Assembly (NCBI GenBank): GCA_009773355.1 | Contig: WRPG01000049.1 | Span: 1-54,735 of the forward strand | Direction of reading: 5' to 3' | DNA: 54,735 nt | From: Limisphaerales bacterium | Lineage (GTDB): Bacteria > Verrucomicrobiota > Verrucomicrobiia > Limisphaerales > SXTU01 | Part shown: positions 51,374 through 54,735 of the stretch, one piece after another | Layout of the letters: each line of letters starts with the position of its first letter | Numbering within the stretch: the stretch's first letter is position 1 | The notes under the pieces: model-generated | The model's database searches: none | The model's input: the letters and a program-made list of their open reading frames with translations, nothing else | Told to the model about the DNA's origin: nothing | Made by a program: the position numbers and the translations under genes

Positions 51374-52171
51374 TCAGTAGATATCCCACATGGCGCGCGG
51401 GTCGCGCTGGGCGATTTTGACGCCCGTGGCGGGATCTTGGAACCCCATTTTGCCGGCCGGCATCGGTTCGGCGTGCCCATCAATGAACATGGCGTTGGCC
51501 CGGCCATTCCAGCGATTTATGATGCGCGCCTTGTCCACGCTATCGAAGTAAATCGTGTTGGACGGGGTGCGGAAGAGCCAGCGGCCCACGCGCGGGTCCG
51601 TAGCCTTCCACTCGTCCGGTTTGACGGAGGGGCTGTAGTTTTGCTGGATGGTGGCGGCGTCACCGAAGACAATGGTTTCGCTGGGATGCGCAATGATCTG
51701 GTCGCGCACGCAAGTCCCATTTTTCGCCAGCCAGATGCCCAGATCCGGATGGTTCATGCCAATCCCCATTTTGGAACCCACCGTCAGCGGCGGATTCCGT
51801 CCGTCACCCAGCGAGATGCCCGGAGTTTCAAACACCTTGTAGTTTTTCACATAGGGGAAAAGGAAATCCGTCCAATACACGCGCCCGGGTGCGCCGTTGG
51901 TCGGCATGATGGGATCGTGGGTCAGCGGCGCCGGCACGCCGTCCATGGCCAGCGCGGCAATCCGGCTGTCCTGGTCGTCGGTGTAGAGTTTGGAACCCAG
52001 TGAAATCTGCCGGGCGTTGTTCATGGTCTTGGTTGCGAGCGCCTTGGATTTCGCCTTGGAAAGGGCCGGCAGGAGCATCCCCGCCAGGATCGCAATGATG
52101 GCGATGACCACGAGCAATTCAATGAGGGTGAAGGCTCCGGAACGACGGCGAACAGATGACTGGATATGCAT
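51374..52171 (-). CDS. Type II secretion/prepilin-like protein 1
   Basis: A 265-residue prepilin-type protein: short basic leader [13 protein letters not shown], cleavage before [18 protein letters not shown], then the hydrophobic stem [13 protein letters not shown]. The C-terminal domain has [14 protein letters not shown], a DGH-type end common in these verrucomicrobial proteins, and ends DPRAMWDIY. Such proteins are made as precursors cut by PilD and may assemble into pseudopili or act in secretion. The lipoprotein-like gene A lies downstream in convergent orientation, 9 bases away. Confidence 0.85.
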   Translation of the reverse strand: MHIQSSVRRRSGAFTLIELLVVIAIIAILAGMLLPALSKAKSKALATKTMNNARQISLGSKLYTDDQDSRIAALAMDGVPAPLTHDPIMPTNGAPGRVYWTDFLFPYVKNYKVFETPGISLGDGRNPPLTVGSKMGIGMNHPDLGIWLAKNGTCVRDQIIAHPSETIVFGDAATIQQNYSPSVKPDEWKATDPRVGRWLFRTPSNTIYFDSVDKARIINRWNGRANAMFIDGHAEPMPAGKMGFQDPATGVKIAQRDPRAMWDIY

Positions 52172-52385
52172 GGGATGAGGTGTTTGCTTTTATGTTGTGC
52201 CGCCCTAGGCCCGACGCAGGCCCGCAGCCTCCCTCACGGAGAAAGAACTGCTTAGTGGGTTTCATTCACTACCAAGAGTATCAGCGGCATCTTCCCCTCC
52301 AAATAGCCATTTCTGCTCATGTGCCCCGCGTGAAGGACATCAGCGAGCAGCTATCCGGGAGCGGTTCGGCGCGTGCTGGCCGCCA
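52172..52385. other. Gap with 18-base direct repeat copy 2
   Basis: A 214-base region between lipoprotein-like gene B and prepilin 1, on the minus strand. It contains ATAGCCATTTCTGCTCAT at 52303-52320. No convincing gene is seen. Confidence 0.6.
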
Positions 52386-52802
52386 CTATCGCTTCTGTGG
52401 ATTGCCGCCGCGATGAAAGTAAAATTCGATGAATTCGGTGAACTCCAACGCCTCGCCATCTTTCCGCTTGGGAATTTCGGCGAGGACCTTGGCGTCCATC
52501 ATCTCCTGCCAGTCGTTGGGAGGGCGTCGGAATTTGCGCTCGAACTGGTCCATCGCCAGCTTGATCGCCGCGGGATTTTGCGTTTCACCGGGATGAGAAG
52601 CGGGGACACCAGAACCTGCCGGGCCGGCAGAAGTGGCGGCCGGGTCTGGAGCGGCGGCAGATGCGCCAGAGCCTTCAGCCGCGGGTTGCTCCACGCTTGG
52701 CAAGCCCGCAGGTTCAGTTCGCTTGCGCCGGCAGCCTGAGGAACCGGCCAGCATCGCCAGGAGCACGGCCACCGCGACAACCGCCAAGTTTCGATTTCTC
52801 AT
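52386..52802 (-). CDS. Lipoprotein-like protein B
   Basis: A 138-residue protein with hydrophobic leader and Cys24 ([21 protein letters not shown]), a low-complexity Ala/Gly/Pro linker of about 45 residues, and a short C-terminal domain, [20 protein letters not shown], then [19 protein letters not shown], resembling the DLVKAG...P unit of gene A in outline but diverged. The ATG at 52802 overlaps the prepilin 2 stop as ATGA, suggesting coupled translation. Lipobox weakly canonical. Function unknown. Confidence 0.65.
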   Translation of the reverse strand: MRNRNLAVVAVAVLLAMLAGSSGCRRKRTEPAGLPSVEQPAAEGSGASAAAPDPAATSAGPAGSGVPASHPGETQNPAAIKLAMDQFERKFRRPPNDWQEMMDAKVLAEIPKRKDGEALEFTEFIEFYFHRGGNPQKR

Positions 52803-53629
52803 CTGCCAGTGCAACGGTTAGTCAGCAACGCCCAGTCCAAGTTCAACGGGTTGGAAATGGGCAGGCCACCGGTCCGCCAGTCCCGCGTGCGCGAGTCCTG
52901 CAGCTTGATCATCTCCGTGTGACCGTCCGCATGGTTCAATGGATACGCCCCCGAATGGTGCGAGGCGGGTATGTCGGTGTGCGTGGTGGTGGCCAGCCGG
53001 TTCACGGCGAAGAATCCGTCGTTGATGTTGGCTTCGTGTTCATCAACGAAGGTGTAGCGTCCAGCCGGGTTCTCGATTTCGGCCTGTCGCCAGTAAACTC
53101 GCGTATACCATTCCGCCACCGGGGTGAAGATGTCCCGCCCGGCCATGAAAGAGTTGAGCGAGTAACTGCGCACCCGAGGAGACCCCATGAACATGGACTT
53201 GTCCGCAGGACAACGGTAGGCCTTGGTATTGCCGGCCATGTAGCGATTGAAGAGCGTCCGCGTAATCCCCAGGGTGTTCGTTGGATAACGCACGTTCGCC
53301 GGATCGCCGGGCATCTGGTAGAGGGACGAGTTTTTCATGTCGCCGATGACCCACCCCTCGGGGTTCTTGACATTCGCCGAGCCGACCCTGGGATTGTAAT
53401 AGAGGTGGGACTGGACCATGCGGTCGTCTGCATCGCCGGCGTAGAGGCTCCCCGCGAGGCCGAGCTGCTTGAGGTTGTTCAAGGTCAGCGTGGCGGTGGC
53501 GCGCATCTTCGCCTTGCTCAAGGCCGGCAGGAGCATCCCCGCCAAAATGGCGATGATGGCGATGACGACGAGGAGTTCGATGAGGGTGAAGGCAAGGTTC
53601 AGGCGCGGAGTGTTTCTGGTCGGTTTCAT
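52799..53629 (-). CDS. Type II secretion/prepilin-like protein 2
   Basis: A 276-residue prepilin-type protein starting [13 protein letters not shown], with cleavage before [18 protein letters not shown] and stem [17 protein letters not shown]. The -1 residue is Ala, not the usual Gly. C-terminal part includes [19 protein letters not shown] with the DGH motif. It is directly coupled to lipoprotein-like gene B by a 4-base overlap. Confidence 0.85.
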   Translation of the reverse strand: MKPTRNTPRLNLAFTLIELLVVIAIIAILAGMLLPALSKAKMRATATLTLNNLKQLGLAGSLYAGDADDRMVQSHLYYNPRVGSANVKNPEGWVIGDMKNSSLYQMPGDPANVRYPTNTLGITRTLFNRYMAGNTKAYRCPADKSMFMGSPRVRSYSLNSFMAGRDIFTPVAEWYTRVYWRQAEIENPAGRYTFVDEHEANINDGFFAVNRLATTTHTDIPASHHSGAYPLNHADGHTEMIKLQDSRTRDWRTGGLPISNPLNLDWALLTNRCTGR

Positions 53630-53677
53630 AGGTTGCGTCGGCTGCCGGGTTGAGTGGTGCGGTCAGCACCAAATTGG

Positions 53678-53968
53678 TCACTGGTTGTCGAGCACGACCC
53701 CCGTCTTCTTCGCGTCCAGCATGTATTTCTTGCCGGGCGGCGGGGTCGGCAGGCGATCAATCAGACCGGCTTTCACAAGGTCTTCGAGCGTTTCTGGAAG
53801 CCTTCCCTGCGTCATCCCGTGAGCGCGCGCCGCCTCGATCAGCTTGGGAAGATCCACCTCGGGATTCGGAGGCGCGGGTGGCTGGGTGACGGCCGGCCGC
53901 GCGGGCGGCTGCCGCCGGCACGCACCCGCAGCCAGCGCCAGAACGACGAGGAGTAAGAATCGGTTCAT
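53678..53968 (-). CDS. Lipoprotein-like protein C
   Basis: A 96-residue protein with leader MNRFLLLVVLALAAGACRRQ, Cys17 as the likely lipidation site, a short Pro/Ala linker, and the motif EDLVKAGLIDRLPTPPPGKK, matching both repeats of protein A. The ATG at 53968 was chosen because a longer frame to 54079 runs into the prepilin 3 end. It lies between prepilins 3 and 2 in the same direction. Function unknown. Confidence 0.68.
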   Translation of the reverse strand: MNRFLLLVVLALAAGACRRQPPARPAVTQPPAPPNPEVDLPKLIEAARAHGMTQGRLPETLEDLVKAGLIDRLPTPPPGKKYMLDAKKTGVVLDNQ

Positions 53969-54002
53969 CGGAGAAAGGAGGTGGCAACGCGCCCGATCCG
54001 GC

Positions 54003-54725
54003 TCACTTGTCCCACAGGGCGCGCGCGTCGCCGCGGGGAAACTCCCAGCCGATCTTGCTGCTGCGCATGGTTTCCGCATTGCCGCCCACCATGCCGACGT
54101 TCGCGCGCTGGTTGTGCCGGTTCACCAGCCGGGGCGTGCTCGGATCCCCGGTGGCAAACGGCGGCGCGGAGCGGAAGTAGAACGAGGTCTGATTGGCGTT
54201 CGTCGCCATCCACAGATCGGCGTTGGTCTCGCCGAGGTTCGCCAACTTCGCGGACTCGGCGTAGATCACCGTGGCCGTCGGTTGGGAAACTTCCGGCACC
54301 CGATGGACCTTGGAGTCCCAATACGACGAACCCAGCTCGGGATAACTCATGCCGAGGCCGAAGCCGGAGGTCGTTTCGCGGAACTCATACGCGGGACACT
54401 GATAGCTCTTCTTGGTGGCCCCGAAAAAGGGCCGGAGGTAGTCCATCCACCACACGTTCGCGCCCGCCAGGATGGGCACCCCCGGCGGCTGGGGCATATA
54501 TCCGGAGGCGCTGGGAATCGTGACGAGCTTCACAATTTTGTCGTCGCAGTCGTTCGAGTAGATGGTCGAGGCGAGGGCGACCTGCTTGAGGTTGTTGAGA
54601 CAGGCGATGCCCCGGCTCTTTTCCTTCGCCTTGGACAGCGCCGGCAGGAGCATCCCCGCCAGAATGGCGATGATGGCGATGACGACGAGCAGTTCGATGA
54701 GGGTGAAGCCAGACGGGCGACTCAC
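54003..54725 (-). CDS. Type II secretion/prepilin-like protein 3
   Basis: About 240 residues from a GTG at 54725: MSRPSG, cleavage before [18 protein letters not shown], then [20 protein letters not shown]. The C-terminal region reads [14 protein letters not shown], where the DGH of the other two prepilins is replaced by GGN, and ends DARALWDK, similar to protein 1's DPRAMWDIY. The frame may extend past the window edge, so the true start is not certain. It is the first gene of the minus-strand prepilin/lipoprotein run. Confidence 0.82.
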   Translation of the reverse strand: MSRPSGFTLIELLVVIAIIAILAGMLLPALSKAKEKSRGIACLNNLKQVALASTIYSNDCDDKIVKLVTIPSASGYMPQPPGVPILAGANVWWMDYLRPFFGATKKSYQCPAYEFRETTSGFGLGMSYPELGSSYWDSKVHRVPEVSQPTATVIYAESAKLANLGETNADLWMATNANQTSFYFRSAPPFATGDPSTPRLVNRHNQRANVGMVGGNAETMRSSKIGWEFPRGDARALWDK

Positions 54726-54735
54726 CGGGGTGGGA

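Noticed and set aside
50499-52320. 18-base repeats as attachment sites of a mobile island
   Set aside because: No integrase, tRNA or phage gene lies between or near them, and the contents match the neighbouring modules.
53969-53990. AGGAGGTGG before the lipoprotein-like gene C
   Set aside because: It is on the opposite strand to the gene, so it is not a ribosome binding site for it.

Overview
The window is a high-GC chromosomal segment that looks like Verrucomicrobiota, probably the Limisphaerales/Pedosphaera side (subdivision 3). This is inferred from family content, not from a marker phylogeny. The pointers are three prepilin-like proteins sharing an N-terminus of the type [19 protein letters not shown], a planctomycete/verrucomicrobial haem-binding cytochrome paired with a Tat-exported DUF1501 protein, a TIGR03067 protein, a secreted sulfatase, a ceramidase-like/LamG protein, a lamin-tail/CotH protein, few Shine-Dalgarno sequences, and many small inverted repeats between genes. 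I see no rRNA, tRNA, CRISPR array, insertion sequence or phage gene.

Layout. 1-2635: a gene tail, a GH42 beta-galactosidase-like protein and a DciA/DUF721 protein. 2806-11282: envelope polysaccharide genes (O-antigen-ligase/TPR, DUF2723/TPR, GT4 glycosyltransferase, WecA/MraY-type transferase) around a DAHP synthase. 11660-13102: an NtrC-type regulator. 13358-23057: exported catabolic proteins (Gfo/Idh/MocA oxidoreductase, ceramidase-like/LamG, TIGR03067, cytochrome plus DUF1501 pair, sulfatase). 23104-25643: a tight methyltransferase-GT4-GT2 operon that may run into the sulfatase gene. 25742-31224: an exported serine hydrolase and SMC. 31293-35887: an esterase, then thiH, a secreted LIM-like/DA1-like metallopeptidase and thiS in one operon. 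35963-43088: a receiver protein, a 2-hydroxyacid dehydrogenase, a broken SDR gene, a GH88-like hydrolase, a small membrane protein, a sugar isomerase/epimerase-like protein and TatD. 43161-49996: a frameshifted histidine kinase, an Rcp-type response regulator, an LTD/CotH protein and DUF4956. 50302-54725: three prepilin genes, each beside a small lipoprotein-like gene, plus the remnant of a fourth prepilin.

Two things stand out. First, the intergenic regions carry a rich set of paired, inverted, hairpin-forming repeats in several sequence families. Some begin with GTAG, like the REP elements mobilised by RAYT transposases; some show compensatory stem changes, some are nested inside each other, one supplies a stop codon, and one sits exactly at a frameshift in an SDR gene. 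Second, the right end holds a repeated prepilin plus lipoprotein module (three pairs and one relic) whose lipoproteins share a motif of the form DLVKAGLLSRLPNPPPG.

Gene starts were chosen from conserved N-termini, signal peptides and overlaps. Several genes have a promoter-like sequence with a -10 box near TAGNCT only 7-30 bases before the start codon, suggesting short 5' leaders.
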